Source of the DNA: SAR202 cluster bacterium bin90
Lineage (GTDB): Bacteria; Chloroflexota; Dehalococcoidia; Lucifugimonadales; JADFKI01
Direction of reading: 5' to 3'
Length of the DNA: 64,000 bases
Assembly (NCBI GenBank): GCA_002238855.1
Contig: MPND01000012.1
Span: 36,198 to 100,197, forward strand
A model generated the notes under the pieces. It was not told where the DNA came from. It searched no databases and saw only the letters and a list, made by a program, of their open reading frames with translations. The first letter of the stretch is position 1. Each line of letters starts with the position of its first letter. The position numbers were made by a program, and so were the translations under genes. Positions 16,059 to 24,744 of this stretch are shown in pieces.

Positions 16059-16808
16059 ATGGCGGAAACACAGTGGGGCATGGTGGTTGACATAGACAAG
16101 TGTACGGGCTGTCAAGCCTGCGTTGTCGCCTGCCAGTCCGAGAATAATGTGCCGATAAACGAGGAAGCGCACTTCAACCAGCGTCGCGCAATCGAGTGGA
16201 TTCGCGTGGAGCGGTACTGGGAGGGCGAGTTCCCGAATGTGAAGGCTCGGTTCATTCCGCTGTTCTGCCAGCAGTGCGGCGATGCGCCGTGCGAGCCGGT
16301 CTGCCCCGTGTACGCGACTTACCACAACAGCGAAGGTCTGAATGTTCAGGTTTACAATCGCTGCATCGGGACTAGATTCTGCGCGAACAACTGCCCGTAC
16401 CAGGTGAGGTTCTTCAATTTCTGGGAGCCTGCGTGGCCTGAGACGCTCAAGAACCAGCTGAACCCTGATGTTACGGTTCGCAGCCGAGGCATCATGGAGA
16501 AGTGTACTTTCTGTGTGCAGCGCATCCGGCGCAGTTCGCGGGAGGCTGACAAGGAAGGCACGGATCTCGAGGATGGAGACAGGGCGCTGAGTCCGGCGTG
16601 CGTGAATGCATGCCCGACTGAGGCGCTGATGTTCGGTAACCTGAACGACCCTGAGTCGAAGGTTGCGAAGAAGGCGGAGAAGGAACTTCGAGAGACGACT
16701 CCTGCGCGCAAGGGCGGCAGGGGCTATGAGTTGCTGGACGAATTCGGAACGCATCCGAAGGTTGTTTATCTGAAGAAGTATGATAAAGACGCCGGGGTAG
16801 CGCATTAG
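16059..16808 (+). CDS. actB2: ActB iron-sulphur domain (ActB2), four-cluster ferredoxin-like
   Basis: 249 residues of the DmsB/PsrB/NrfC type. Cysteine groups are CTGCQACVVAC (about 15-25), CQQCGDAPCEPVCP (about 70-83), CIGTRFCANNCP (about 102-113), CTFC (about 150-153) and CVNACP (about 186-191), enough for the three cubane and one [3Fe-4S] clusters found in ActB. The long insertion between CTFC and CVNAC is charged. As a separate gene it must assemble with the preceding protein. The stop codon is one base from the ATG of the next gene, so translation of the two is probably coupled. Confidence 0.88.
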   Translation: MAETQWGMVVDIDKCTGCQACVVACQSENNVPINEEAHFNQRRAIEWIRVERYWEGEFPNVKARFIPLFCQQCGDAPCEPVCPVYATYHNSEGLNVQVYNRCIGTRFCANNCPYQVRFFNFWEPAWPETLKNQLNPDVTVRSRGIMEKCTFCVQRIRRSSREADKEGTDLEDGDRALSPACVNACPTEALMFGNLNDPESKVAKKAEKELRETTPARKGGRGYELLDEFGTHPKVVYLKKYDKDAGVAH

Positions 16809-16809
16809 T

Positions 16810-18369
16810 ATGGTTAGTCATAACGACGCCGCAACAGGCGGCGCGGGGCAAAACGGCGCGGGCGGTCACCATCATGGGCCGCGTGAGGGGCTTTATGTGC
16901 CTTTCACAACGCAATCCGAGGTTGTGCGTGACCTGATAGGCAAGCACGACAAGCCGAGCGACAAGTGGTGGAGCGGCGTGGCGGCGGGCGGTATCCTGCT
17001 CACTCTGGGCATCATCGGGTTTGCGATACGGATGACTGACGGGGTTGGCGACCGCATCGTGTGGGGTTACTTCGCGATGATGTTCGCGTTCGTGTTGACG
17101 GCGGCGCAGGCCGCACCGATGGTGGCGATAGCGCCGCGAATTGCCAATGGCCACTGGCGGCGTCCGATTTCGCGCGCCGCGGAGATATGGACGGCGGTCG
17201 GGTTGTTCAACATGTTGCTGTTCATCCCGATGCTGTGGATATTGCCGCCGCTCTCGGAAGGACGGCGCACGCTCTGGTTCGGTCAGTCGGAAGAGTGGAG
17301 TGTTTTCAGCACACTTTTCCACCTGCCCGCTTATGACTACATGCCGCACATAATGGCGACGCTTGCAATGCTGGCGCTGGTGGTAACGGGCGTGATGCTG
17401 CTGTGGCTATCGGCGACGCCGGACCTCGCGCTGATACGGGACAATGGGCCTGACGGGTGGCGGAAGCGCTGGGCGACCAAGCTATCCAAGAACTGGATTG
17501 GCTCGACAGCGCAGTGGAATATGCTGCATCACAGAATGGGCATACTGGGCGCGTTCTACTTCATGATGCTGATATTCGTGCATTTCCTCATATCGGTTGA
17601 CTTCCTGATGGCGCTGGTGCCGGGTTGGATCGATTCGCTGTTCCCGATCACTCACGCGGCGAACGCGCTTCAGGCGGGCGTGGCGACCGTCATTCTGACG
17701 ATGATAGTACTGCGGCAGTGGGGCGGCTACAAGGAATACATCACCCTGGAGCAGTTCTGGGGCGTAAGCAAGCTGCTGTTCGCACTGTCACTGCTGTGGT
17801 TCTGGTTCTGGTTCTCCAGCTTCAACGTGCTCTGGTATGGCAAGAAGCCGAATGAGCAGGGCGCGCTCGAACTGATAATGGTTGGGCCGTACCTGCCGGT
17901 GTTCATCGGGGTGTTCGTCCTGTGCTTCGCGGCGCCGCTGTTCGTGATGATGTGGAACGTGGTACGCAAGAGCATCTGGGGGCCCACGATAATGGCGGTC
18001 TCAGTGCTTCTTGGGACATTGCTCGACAGGCTTCGGCTGTATGTGTCGGCGTATTCGGTACAGGTCGAGAGGATAATAGACGACAATTTGACGCATCATT
18101 ACATTCATTTGGACGAATCGGGCAGGCTGCCGCTGGCATTGCGTGATGCCTACATTCCGTTCATGGAAGACAGTCCGGTCGGCAAGATGTGGTTTATACC
18201 CGAAATCATGATAGTTGCGGGTGTAATCGGGGGCAGTGTTCTGGTGTACCTGCTGTTCGCGCGGCTGATACCGCCGATGAACATCTGGGAACAGAAGGAG
18301 CTGATGCTGTACAAGGTGCACAAGACGTACCATAGGACGCAGGTGTTCGTGCTTGGGAAGCCGAGGTAA
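16810..18369 (+). CDS. NrfD/PsrC-type membrane subunit of ACIII (first of two)
   Basis: 519 residues. A His/Gly-rich soluble N-terminus (GGHHHGPREG) and WWSGVAAGGILLTLG lead into about ten transmembrane helices of the NrfD/PsrC quinone-interacting family (SRAAEIWTAVGLFNMLLFIPM, LHHRMGILGAFYFMMLIFVHF). A long soluble C-terminal portion with a last helix pair follows. Alternative Complex III contains two such subunits, ActC and ActF; the following gene is the closer match to ActC, so this one probably fills the ActF position although it lies upstream, which is unusual against the common A-B-C-D-E-F order. Begins one base after the ferredoxin-like gene. Confidence 0.8.
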   Translation: MVSHNDAATGGAGQNGAGGHHHGPREGLYVPFTTQSEVVRDLIGKHDKPSDKWWSGVAAGGILLTLGIIGFAIRMTDGVGDRIVWGYFAMMFAFVLTAAQAAPMVAIAPRIANGHWRRPISRAAEIWTAVGLFNMLLFIPMLWILPPLSEGRRTLWFGQSEEWSVFSTLFHLPAYDYMPHIMATLAMLALVVTGVMLLWLSATPDLALIRDNGPDGWRKRWATKLSKNWIGSTAQWNMLHHRMGILGAFYFMMLIFVHFLISVDFLMALVPGWIDSLFPITHAANALQAGVATVILTMIVLRQWGGYKEYITLEQFWGVSKLLFALSLLWFWFWFSSFNVLWYGKKPNEQGALELIMVGPYLPVFIGVFVLCFAAPLFVMMWNVVRKSIWGPTIMAVSVLLGTLLDRLRLYVSAYSVQVERIIDDNLTHHYIHLDESGRLPLALRDAYIPFMEDSPVGKMWFIPEIMIVAGVIGGSVLVYLLFARLIPPMNIWEQKELMLYKVHKTYHRTQVFVLGKPR

Positions 18370-18400
18370 TATCTGATTTAGATGGAAGGGGATTGAGAGA

Positions 18401-18442
18401 CTTTCACCCCAATCCTAACCTTCCCCCATCAAGCGGGATTGG
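18401..18442. repeat. REP-like element, family B (diverged right arm)
   Basis: CTTTCACCCCAATCCTAACCTTCCCCC then ATCAAGCGGGATTGG. Followed 12 bp later by a family A copy, so both families sit side by side here. Confidence 0.75.
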
Positions 18443-18454
18443 ACTGAAATGACT

Positions 18455-18482
18455 GGATTCCTGCTTTCGCAGGAATGACGAA
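18455..18482. repeat. REP-like element, family A
   Basis: GGATTCCTGCTTTCGCAGGAATGACG between the two NrfD-type genes. Confidence 0.85.
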
Positions 18483-18496
18483 GTAACGGGCGGCAG

Positions 18497-19882
18497 ATGC
18501 AAGAGCTAATATATAAGAATCAAAGGGAAGTGAACCGCGACCTGCTGGCGGGCGTCCTCGGACTGCCCAAGTGGTGGTGGGCCGTGGTCGGTTTCCTGCT
18601 GCTCGTCATCATTGCGGGTTTGATCGCATACGCCTATGAAGTCAACAAGGGCGTGGGCGTTGCGGGGCTGAACCGTCCGGTGCTTTGGGGCGCGTACATA
18701 ACGAACTTCGTGTTCTGGATCGGAATCAGCCACGCGGGAATTATGATTTCGGCTATTCTGCGTCTGACGCAGGCGGAGTGGCGGCGTCCGGTTACGCGCG
18801 CCGCTGAGGTCATGACGCTGTTCTCGCTGGTTGCGGCGCTGTCGAACATCATGTTCCACGTAGGCCGTCCGTGGCGCCTGTTCTGGGTGTATCCATACGA
18901 CTTCTCGCGCGGCATTTTCATGAATGTGCGCTCTCCGTTCGTATGGGACCCAAGCGCGGTCATGACCTACCTCATCGGAAGTTCGCTGTTCGTGTTCGTG
19001 GCGCTGATACCTGACCTTGCGGTAGTGCGCGACCGGGCGACGGGCAAGTACGCGCCGAAGATATACGCGATCCTGTGCCTGGGCTGGCGTGGAACGCCTC
19101 GCCAGTGGAGGTTGCAGGCAATCGCGGGCATACTGCTGTCTGCGCTGGTGCTGCCGGTGTTCGTGTCGGTGCATAGCATCGTGTCGTGGGACTTCGCAGT
19201 CGCCATCGGCGTGGAGGGCTGGCACTCGACGATATTCGCACCGTACTTCATCATCGGCGCTATCCACTCCGGCGTGTCGGCTGTTGCGATGATAATGGCG
19301 CTGGTAGTGTGGATGTGGAAGGTCGATGAATACATCAGGCCCGACCACTTCGACGCGATAGGCAGGCTGCTCATCGTTGTGGCGACAACATGGTTCTTCT
19401 TCTTCTTCATCGAGTGGGTGTTCGCGCTGTACACGCTGGAGCCGCCGGAGCTGGCATTGCGCGAGCTTCAGATATTCGGGGCGGACAACCCGTATTCGTG
19501 GCTGTTCCTGGTGTTCCTGCTGACATCGTTCTTCATACCGGTGCCGATGTGGCTGTTCAAGAGCGTGCGGCGCAGCCCAATGTGGATGTTCATCACGACC
19601 GTACTGGTTAACATCGGAATGTGGCTGGAGCGCTTCCTGATTATCATCCCCGGTCTTGCGCGGCGGACGCCGTTCACCTTCGACTGGGGCAGCTACCATC
19701 CGAGCATCATCGAGATATTGATTGTGGCGGAGACGTTTGCCTTCGTATCGCTGGGCATGGTGATATTCGCCAAGGTGTTCCCGCTGATACCGCTCTTCGA
19801 TGTGAAGGAGGGCATGGTGTTCCGGGATGAGATTAAGATTGGCCGGCGAAGCGTGCCGGCGAGCATAAGGGAGACGCCGTAG
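18497..19882 (+). CDS. actC: ActC, NrfD-type quinol-site membrane subunit
   Basis: 461 residues with about ten transmembrane helices. Diagnostic segments are GLNRPVLWGAYITNFVFWIGISHAG, RLTQAEWRRPVTRAAE, MFHVGRPWRLFW and MWLERFLIIIPGL, which match the ActC/NrfD family where quinol oxidation and proposed proton paths are located. His at ISHAG and Asp/Arg residues in the helix bundle are the kind of residues implicated at the quinol site. ATG with weak purine-rich upstream sequence; the family A repeat occupies most of the preceding gap. Confidence 0.9.
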   Translation: MQELIYKNQREVNRDLLAGVLGLPKWWWAVVGFLLLVIIAGLIAYAYEVNKGVGVAGLNRPVLWGAYITNFVFWIGISHAGIMISAILRLTQAEWRRPVTRAAEVMTLFSLVAALSNIMFHVGRPWRLFWVYPYDFSRGIFMNVRSPFVWDPSAVMTYLIGSSLFVFVALIPDLAVVRDRATGKYAPKIYAILCLGWRGTPRQWRLQAIAGILLSALVLPVFVSVHSIVSWDFAVAIGVEGWHSTIFAPYFIIGAIHSGVSAVAMIMALVVWMWKVDEYIRPDHFDAIGRLLIVVATTWFFFFFIEWVFALYTLEPPELALRELQIFGADNPYSWLFLVFLLTSFFIPVPMWLFKSVRRSPMWMFITTVLVNIGMWLERFLIIIPGLARRTPFTFDWGSYHPSIIEILIVAETFAFVSLGMVIFAKVFPLIPLFDVKEGMVFRDEIKIGRRSVPASIRETP

Positions 19883-19922
19883 AGTAGTCGGTCAGTTTGT
19901 CAGTATTCCAGTTAGCCGGTGT

Positions 19923-19950
19923 GGATTCCTGTTTTCGCAGGAATGACAAA
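19923..19950. repeat. REP-like element, family A
   Basis: GGATTCCTGTTTTCGCAGGAATGACA; one arm base diverged (T for C) so the stem has a G-T pair. Confidence 0.75.
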
Positions 19951-20004
19951 GGAAAAGGCAGTACAACGGGACGGGGCTAACGGGATGGATAGGTTGGGAT
20001 GGGT

Positions 20005-20030
20005 GGTTCGACAGGCTCACCACGAGCGGA
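20005..20030. repeat. GGTTCGACAGGCTCACCACGAGCGGA-type intergenic repeat
   Basis: Sequence of a kind common in intergenic repeats of unrelated GC-rich bacteria (GTTCGACAGGCTCACCACGAGC). Single copy here, between actC and actD. Confidence 0.5.
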
Positions 20031-20060
20031 TCAAATAGGATAAGTCTGAAGAGGCAAGAT

Positions 20061-20579
20061 ATGGCAAAGAGAAGTGTGTTGGGACTGTTCCCGGAAGAGC
20101 AGGTTGACACAGCTGCGGACGCGATGGAAGCGTTGGCGTCTGCGGGGTACAACGACAGCGAGTACGAGGTGCTGACGGGGACGCCGTACCCTGAGGGGAC
20201 TTTCGGCGAGGCGGAGCCCGTGCATAAGCTGTTTCGCTGGCCGTTGATGGGCGCAGCGTGCGGCTTCGTGGTCGGTTTGCTGGTTACGGCAGGATCACAG
20301 CTTGCATATCCCCTAGTTACAGGCGGAAAGCCAATACTGTCCGTGCCGCCTATGGCAATCATCATGTATGAGGGCACGATGCTGGGGGCGATTATCTTCG
20401 CGGTCATCGGCATCATCATCGAATCGCGGCTGCCGCGCATATTTATGGGAGCGTACGACACGAAGATTACCGAAGGGTACATCGGCGTGACGGTAACGGC
20501 AGACGAGAGTCGTATGGCGGACGCCGAGAAGGTGCTGAGGGATTCGGGAGCAGAGGACATAAAGCGCGGCTGGGAGTAG
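20061..20579 (+). CDS. actD: ActD, DUF3341 membrane subunit of ACIII
   Basis: 172 residues. An N-terminal ferredoxin-fold-like soluble part (LGLFPEEQVDTAADAMEALASAGYNDSEYEVLTGTPYPEG) is followed by two transmembrane helices (about 55-77 and 95-120) and a C-terminal soluble tail with DTKITEGYIGVTVTADE. This is the DUF3341 layout of ActD, an integral subunit of Alternative Complex III with no cofactor. Position between actC and actE is the standard order. Confidence 0.9.
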   Translation: MAKRSVLGLFPEEQVDTAADAMEALASAGYNDSEYEVLTGTPYPEGTFGEAEPVHKLFRWPLMGAACGFVVGLLVTAGSQLAYPLVTGGKPILSVPPMAIIMYEGTMLGAIIFAVIGIIIESRLPRIFMGAYDTKITEGYIGVTVTADESRMADAEKVLRDSGAEDIKRGWE

Positions 20580-20612
20580 CGGAAGGGTCTATCCGATTCG
20601 GATGAGATAACA

Positions 20613-20655
20613 GTTTCAACCCAATCCTAACCTTCCCTTCTGAAGGGGGAAGGTA
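20613..20655. repeat. REP-like element, family B
   Basis: CAACCCAATCCTAACCTTCCCTTCTGAAGGGGGAAGGTAC between actD and actE. Confidence 0.8.
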
Positions 20656-20698
20656 CAAAAGAGAAACGCTACGGAATTGACAACGCAGGAATGATTGA

Positions 20699-21424
20699 AT
20701 GGTAATCAAGTCGAAGGGCGTTCGCCAGAACAGAGCTTACGGGCTTGCAGCGCGTATTGCGCTGATGCTGGTCGCCGGGCTGCTGGTGCTTGCTTCGCTG
20801 GGGTGCTACAACATCAGAACGGGTCGTGTAGATGTAGGCGGCTCGATTAACTTCAAGCTGCCGGCGTTCAATCAGACGGGGCCGCATGCGGTGGACATAT
20901 TCACGGAGATGCACTTCCAGCCGTCCTACCGGACGCAGGAGGGGCCGCGAATCCTGCCGCCGCCGGACTCGGTGCCGATAACGGGCAGGGAGATCGAGTA
21001 CAAGAGCACGGAAGAGTACCAGGCGCTTGAAATACCATCGGCTATTGCTTCTGATTCCGGAGCGCTTAGCAGAGCGCGGGAGACCTACGACACGAACTGC
21101 CTAGTGTGCCATGGCTCAAACCTAAGGGGTGAAGACGGCGACGCGCGGATACTGCCTTACCTGGCAACTGCGACGGGAGCGAAGCCGCGCAACCTCGTGA
21201 ATGTGAAGATGAGCAGCGACGGCGAGCAGATTATAGGCGCGGCGAGTGACGGCACAACGGACGGCGACATCTACGCGTGGATTGCATACGGGGGACAGGC
21301 CGGATTCGCGTCCGCGCTGCGCGACAGGCCGACGACCTCGTGGATGCCACAGTTCATCAACTTGCTGAGCGAGGAGGAGCGGTGGGAGCTGGTGATGCTC
21401 ATCAGGGCGGAGCAGGCGAGGTAG
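20699..21424 (+). CDS. actE: ActE, monohaem cytochrome c lipoprotein of ACIII
   Basis: 241 residues. A signal peptide ends in a lipobox (LASLGC), so the protein is probably lipid-anchored on the outer face. A single haem c site CLVCHG lies near residue 137, with a plausible distal Met in SSWMPQF near the C-terminus. ActE is the monohaem subunit that exchanges electrons with downstream carriers. AGGAATG precedes the ATG. It is the last gene of the operon; a strong intrinsic terminator follows 35 bp after the stop. No terminal oxidase genes adjoin. Confidence 0.88.
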   Translation: MVIKSKGVRQNRAYGLAARIALMLVAGLLVLASLGCYNIRTGRVDVGGSINFKLPAFNQTGPHAVDIFTEMHFQPSYRTQEGPRILPPPDSVPITGREIEYKSTEEYQALEIPSAIASDSGALSRARETYDTNCLVCHGSNLRGEDGDARILPYLATATGAKPRNLVNVKMSSDGEQIIGAASDGTTDGDIYAWIAYGGQAGFASALRDRPTTSWMPQFINLLSEEERWELVMLIRAEQAR

Positions 21425-21798
21425 CCGGGCTTAGCTTCAACTTATTTTGACACACGAGTCCCCTTCTCCGGATATTGGAGAAGGGGATTTTGATTTTGGC
21501 AACGGTGCTGTGTATCGCTCCGTGCGGACAATCGGAGCGGGCACAATTGCCGCTCACTTTATCGCTTCCACCTTGATGGGGAAAGAGCCGGCTCCTGCAA
21601 AGGCACAAGGGCTAAACCCTGCGCTCGCGAAAGCGGGTGATGGGGGGGCTGAGAAGTGTATTATGCCCAGCCCCAGGTCAATGCCATCAAATTGACAGGC
21701 TTTTCTTACGCAATTACCATTGTAAGGTAATGGGATATTATCCGACATACCGTTAATTTCCCTTATCTTTGTTACGACATGTTCCAGAATCGGAGAGT
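21425..21798. other. Intergenic region after the ACIII operon
   Basis: Apart from the terminator nothing is recognised. An 82-codon open frame from 21447 runs straight through the terminator stem and is not a credible gene. Confidence 0.5.
21459..21497 (+). terminator. Intrinsic terminator of the ACIII operon
   Basis: TCCCCTTCTCC (21459-21469) pairs perfectly over 11 bp with GGAGAAGGGGA (21477-21487), followed by TTTTGATTTT. Confidence 0.9.
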
Positions 21799-22233
21799 AT
21801 GAATAGAGAGGGCTTTTGGGGTATATTGCAGTCAAGGCGCGGCTCATACCTGCGCGCTTATCTTCTATGGATAGCGTACTTTCTGGTGTGCGCCTTCCTC
21901 GAAGACTGGTGGTACGCTGAACCCGCCAACCCGCCCTTCTGGAAGTTATCGCTGGACATAGCCGACAGCATGTTCGCTCCGGTGGCGATTGGGATTCCCG
22001 CATCCATTTTCATGGTAGAAGTGGTATGGGATGGAGCGAAGATACTGAAGAAGAAAGGGGAGAATCTGATGGGGATGATTTTCAAGAATTTTGAGAATAA
22101 GTGGATTATGAAGGGGCGCAAACAGGGACGTGAGCAGGGGCGCGAACAGGAATACAGGCGCATAACTGAGGAACTCCGCAGGCAGGGCATAGACTACACG
22201 CCGCAGCCCCCGGGTCCAAAGAGCGACGATTAG
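21799..22233 (+). CDS. Small membrane protein with basic coiled tail (144 aa)
   Basis: From the ATG at 21799 (GGAGAG just upstream): MNREGFWGILQSRRGSYLRAYLLWIAYF..., two hydrophobic segments (about 18-35 and 50-78), then a highly charged helical tail with KGRKQGREQGREQEYRR and a Pro-rich end. The architecture (membrane part plus (K/R/E)-Q/K-G-heptad tail) is shared with the proteins at 29852-30034 and 30067-30543. Function unknown; such proteins are plentiful in this lineage's genomes as far as I recall. The frame is open to 21769 but the later start has the ribosome binding site. Confidence 0.6.
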   Translation: MNREGFWGILQSRRGSYLRAYLLWIAYFLVCAFLEDWWYAEPANPPFWKLSLDIADSMFAPVAIGIPASIFMVEVVWDGAKILKKKGENLMGMIFKNFENKWIMKGRKQGREQGREQEYRRITEELRRQGIDYTPQPPGPKSDD

Positions 22234-22276
22234 TGTCAAACAATTACCACATTGACTCAATGAAGAAGGACGGTTA

Positions 22277-23563
22277 ATGACGAGCCACAGCCTGGAAACA
22301 GCGTATACGATAGACACTTCGAGCATCAAGTTCGGGCCGGGTGTTACGCGCGAGGTCGGATATGAGATGAACCGGCTGGGTGCTCGGCGGGTGATGGTGG
22401 TTACGGACCCGCGGATGGCGAGCAGCGAGGCGGTTGCGGTTACGCTTGAGTCGCTGCGGGACGAGGGGATCGACGCGGTGCTGTTCGACAGGGTGAGCGT
22501 GGAGCCTACTGATGTGTCGTTCAAGGAGGCGATTGACTTTGCTACGGCAGAGTCGTTCGACGGGTTTGTTGCGGTTGGCGGAGGTTCGAGCATAGACACG
22601 GCGAAGGCTGCGAATTTGTACGCGACCTGGCCCGCTGACTTCCTGGCGTATGTGAACGCGCCGATTGGCGAGGGTAGGCCGGTGCCGGGGCCGCTGAAGC
22701 CGCTTATTGCGATACCGACCACATCGGGGACGGGAAGCGAGACGACGGGAGTTGCGATATTCGATTTCCTGGAGATGGAGGCGAAGACTGGAATCGCACA
22801 CAGGGCGCTGCGTCCGGTGATGGGCATAGTGGATCCCCTGCACTCGCGGACTCTGCCGAGCCAGGTGGTGGCTTGCAGCGGGTTCGATGTGCTTTGTCAC
22901 GGGCTGGAGTCGTACACGGCGCTGCCGTTTGCGGAGCGCGATGCGCCTGAGAATCCCGGGCTGCGCCCGTCGTATCAAGGGGCGAACCCGATAAGCGATG
23001 TCTGGTCAACGCGCGCCATCGAGATGGTGGCGGGGAATATGGTGCGGGCATACGACGATGCGGAGGACATCGAGGCGCGGAGCCAGATGATGCTGGCAGC
23101 GACATTTGCGGGAGTGGGGTTCGGCAATGCGGGATGCCACCTGCCGCACGGAATGTCTTATCCGGTGTCGGGGATGGTAAAGGAGTTCTGCCCGGACGGG
23201 TATCCGCAGGACGCGCCATTGGTGCCGCACGGGATGTCGGTGATACTGAATGCGCCGGCGGTGTTCAGATTTACGGCGCCTACGAACCCTGAGCGTCATC
23301 TTTACGCGGCGCGGCTGATGGGTCAGGATGTGCGAGGGGCAAGCCCTGAGGACGCGGGCGAGCTGCTGGCGGATGCGATTGTGGGGCTGATGCAGCGCGT
23401 GAATGTGCCGAACGGACTGTCTGAGATCGGATACTCGGAAGATGACCTGGGCAAGCTGGTTGAGGGGACGCTGCCGCAGCATCGTGTGGTGAAGCTATCT
23501 CCGCGTCCGGCGGGCGCCGAGGAGCTTCGAGGGTTATTCAGGGATTCGATGACATTGTGGTAA
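22277..23563 (+). CDS. Iron-dependent alcohol dehydrogenase, hydroxyacid-oxoacid transhydrogenase type
   Basis: 428 residues of the Fe-ADH (group III) superfamily. Landmarks: the NAD-binding VGGGSSIDTAK (about 101-111), IPTTSGTGSETTGVAIF, and the metal-binding histidines in GFDVLCHGLESYT and HLPHGMSYP plus VPHGMSV. The insertion GLRPSYQGANPISDVWS is typical of the ADHFE1-like hydroxyacid-oxoacid transhydrogenase branch, which oxidises 4-hydroxybutyrate to succinate semialdehyde while reducing 2-oxoglutarate to D-2-hydroxyglutarate, with tightly bound nucleotide. Length is close to the mitochondrial enzyme without its presequence. The ATG is preceded by AGAAGGACGG. A D-2-hydroxyglutarate-dehydrogenase-like gene lies 3.4 kb downstream on the same strand. 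Confidence 0.85.
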   Translation: MTSHSLETAYTIDTSSIKFGPGVTREVGYEMNRLGARRVMVVTDPRMASSEAVAVTLESLRDEGIDAVLFDRVSVEPTDVSFKEAIDFATAESFDGFVAVGGGSSIDTAKAANLYATWPADFLAYVNAPIGEGRPVPGPLKPLIAIPTTSGTGSETTGVAIFDFLEMEAKTGIAHRALRPVMGIVDPLHSRTLPSQVVACSGFDVLCHGLESYTALPFAERDAPENPGLRPSYQGANPISDVWSTRAIEMVAGNMVRAYDDAEDIEARSQMMLAATFAGVGFGNAGCHLPHGMSYPVSGMVKEFCPDGYPQDAPLVPHGMSVILNAPAVFRFTAPTNPERHLYAARLMGQDVRGASPEDAGELLADAIVGLMQRVNVPNGLSEIGYSEDDLGKLVEGTLPQHRVVKLSPRPAGAEELRGLFRDSMTLW

Positions 23564-23641
23564 GGGTTGGGACTTAAACCGCATTTAGTCGTGCCTGCGC
23601 GTGTGGATGGTAGTCCTTCCTAGCGATCTTGCCTAAATAGC

Positions 23642-23675
23642 TCAATTGACATTGATACGTCAAATTGAATAAGAT
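23642..23675 (+). promoter_or_regulatory. Promoter with overlapping inverted repeat before the GreA fusion
   Basis: TTGACA (23646-23651), 18-bp spacer, TAAGAT (23670-23675). The arms TCAATTGAC (23642-23650) and GTCAAATTGA (23659-23668) form an imperfect inverted repeat over the -35 box and spacer, as expected of a repressor site. Confidence 0.55.
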
Positions 23676-23710
23676 AAAAGGCAGGAAGTATGCGTAAGGA
23701 GGCCTGAACG

Positions 23711-24559
23711 TTGACTTCGGAAGCGGCAGATACCACCACTATACAGGAAGCCTTGGACATGTATGTCCGGAGCCTCAAATCTGGCAGCAGGTCCAAGGGT
23801 AAGTCCAGCAGCGCCAAGCCAATCGATCACAAAGCCCTCTACGAATTCGTCAAGTACTTCCCCCCAACGGCTTGTCTTCAGAAACTCACGCCTTCCGATA
23901 TCGGCCAGTACGCTGAGAAGGTGAACGGCACGGGAACGACTCCCGGTGCAACTGCTCAACTTCAGGCGGTGAAGGACTTCCTCGCATACGCCAAGAAGAA
24001 TGAGGGGCTGACTGAAGAGAACCTTGCGCGGTATGTTCGGATACGCAAGGCGCGATCCAGGGCGGGCGCAACCGTCGTTTCCACCGAATCCCAGACTATC
24101 GAACTGACATCTGAGGGGCACGCCCAACTGGTGTCGCAGCGAGAGAGGCTTGTTCAGGAGAGCGAGTCTCTGGTTGAGGAGATTCGCAGGGCACGAGCCG
24201 ACGGAGATGTTACCGAGAACTCCCCACTTGACGCCGCCCGCGAGGAACAGGGCCGAGTGGAGGCGCGAATCCAGGAGATTACATCGACGCTGGATAAGTC
24301 CGTCATCATAGTAGAGGGACAAACCCGCGACAGAAAAGTGGTGAAAATCGGCGCGCGCGTCGAGGTGAAGGACCTGAATAGCAGTCGGGACCCGAAGATC
24401 TATACGCTTGTGAACAGGACGGAAGCCAATCCCCTGGACTATCGAATATCCGACGATTCGCCGATGGGCAAGGCACTGCTAGGCAAGCGTGTCGGGCAGA
24501 AATTGCAGGTCGATACGCCGCGAGGGAAGCAGAGTTACGAGGTCGTCAGTATCGCGTAG
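23711..24559 (+). CDS. GreA/GreB-type transcript cleavage factor fused to an integrase-like SAM domain
   Basis: 282 residues. The C-terminal 160 residues are a complete GreA-like protein: a coiled-coil hairpin with the tip GDVTENSPLDAAREEQ (acidic tip residues D and E conserved, as in E. coli GDLKEN), then the FKBP-like C-terminal domain ending DTPRGKQSYEVVSI. The N-terminal 115 residues (TIQEALDMYVRSL..., YEFVKYF, KLTPSDIGQYAEKV, ATAQLQAVKDFLAYAKKN) have the helical pattern of the SAM-like N-terminal domain of tyrosine recombinases, without any catalytic recombinase domain. It probably rescues backtracked RNA polymerase; the added domain may bind DNA. Start is TTG with GGAGG eight bases upstream. 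Normal GreA is about 158 residues. Confidence 0.85.
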   Translation: MTSEAADTTTIQEALDMYVRSLKSGSRSKGKSSSAKPIDHKALYEFVKYFPPTACLQKLTPSDIGQYAEKVNGTGTTPGATAQLQAVKDFLAYAKKNEGLTEENLARYVRIRKARSRAGATVVSTESQTIELTSEGHAQLVSQRERLVQESESLVEEIRRARADGDVTENSPLDAAREEQGRVEARIQEITSTLDKSVIIVEGQTRDRKVVKIGARVEVKDLNSSRDPKIYTLVNRTEANPLDYRISDDSPMGKALLGKRVGQKLQVDTPRGKQSYEVVSIA

Positions 24560-24744
24560 CGCAGGCCTCTTGCAGGGCCGATTATGCCATCCGGATGCCT
24601 GCCGCCGGAGTTTCAGGACGCTTTGAGTGTTCCCCTACCCTACCCCGCCAGTTTCACCCGCTTGTTCCTGCCCATTCGCACGCCCGTTATTTGATAACAT
24701 TGCGCTGTCAACATTCCGCATGGAAAATTTCGCAAAGTATCTTC

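Noticed and set aside
21447..21695. 82-codon frame after actE
   Set aside because: It spans the intrinsic terminator stem and has no ribosome binding site.
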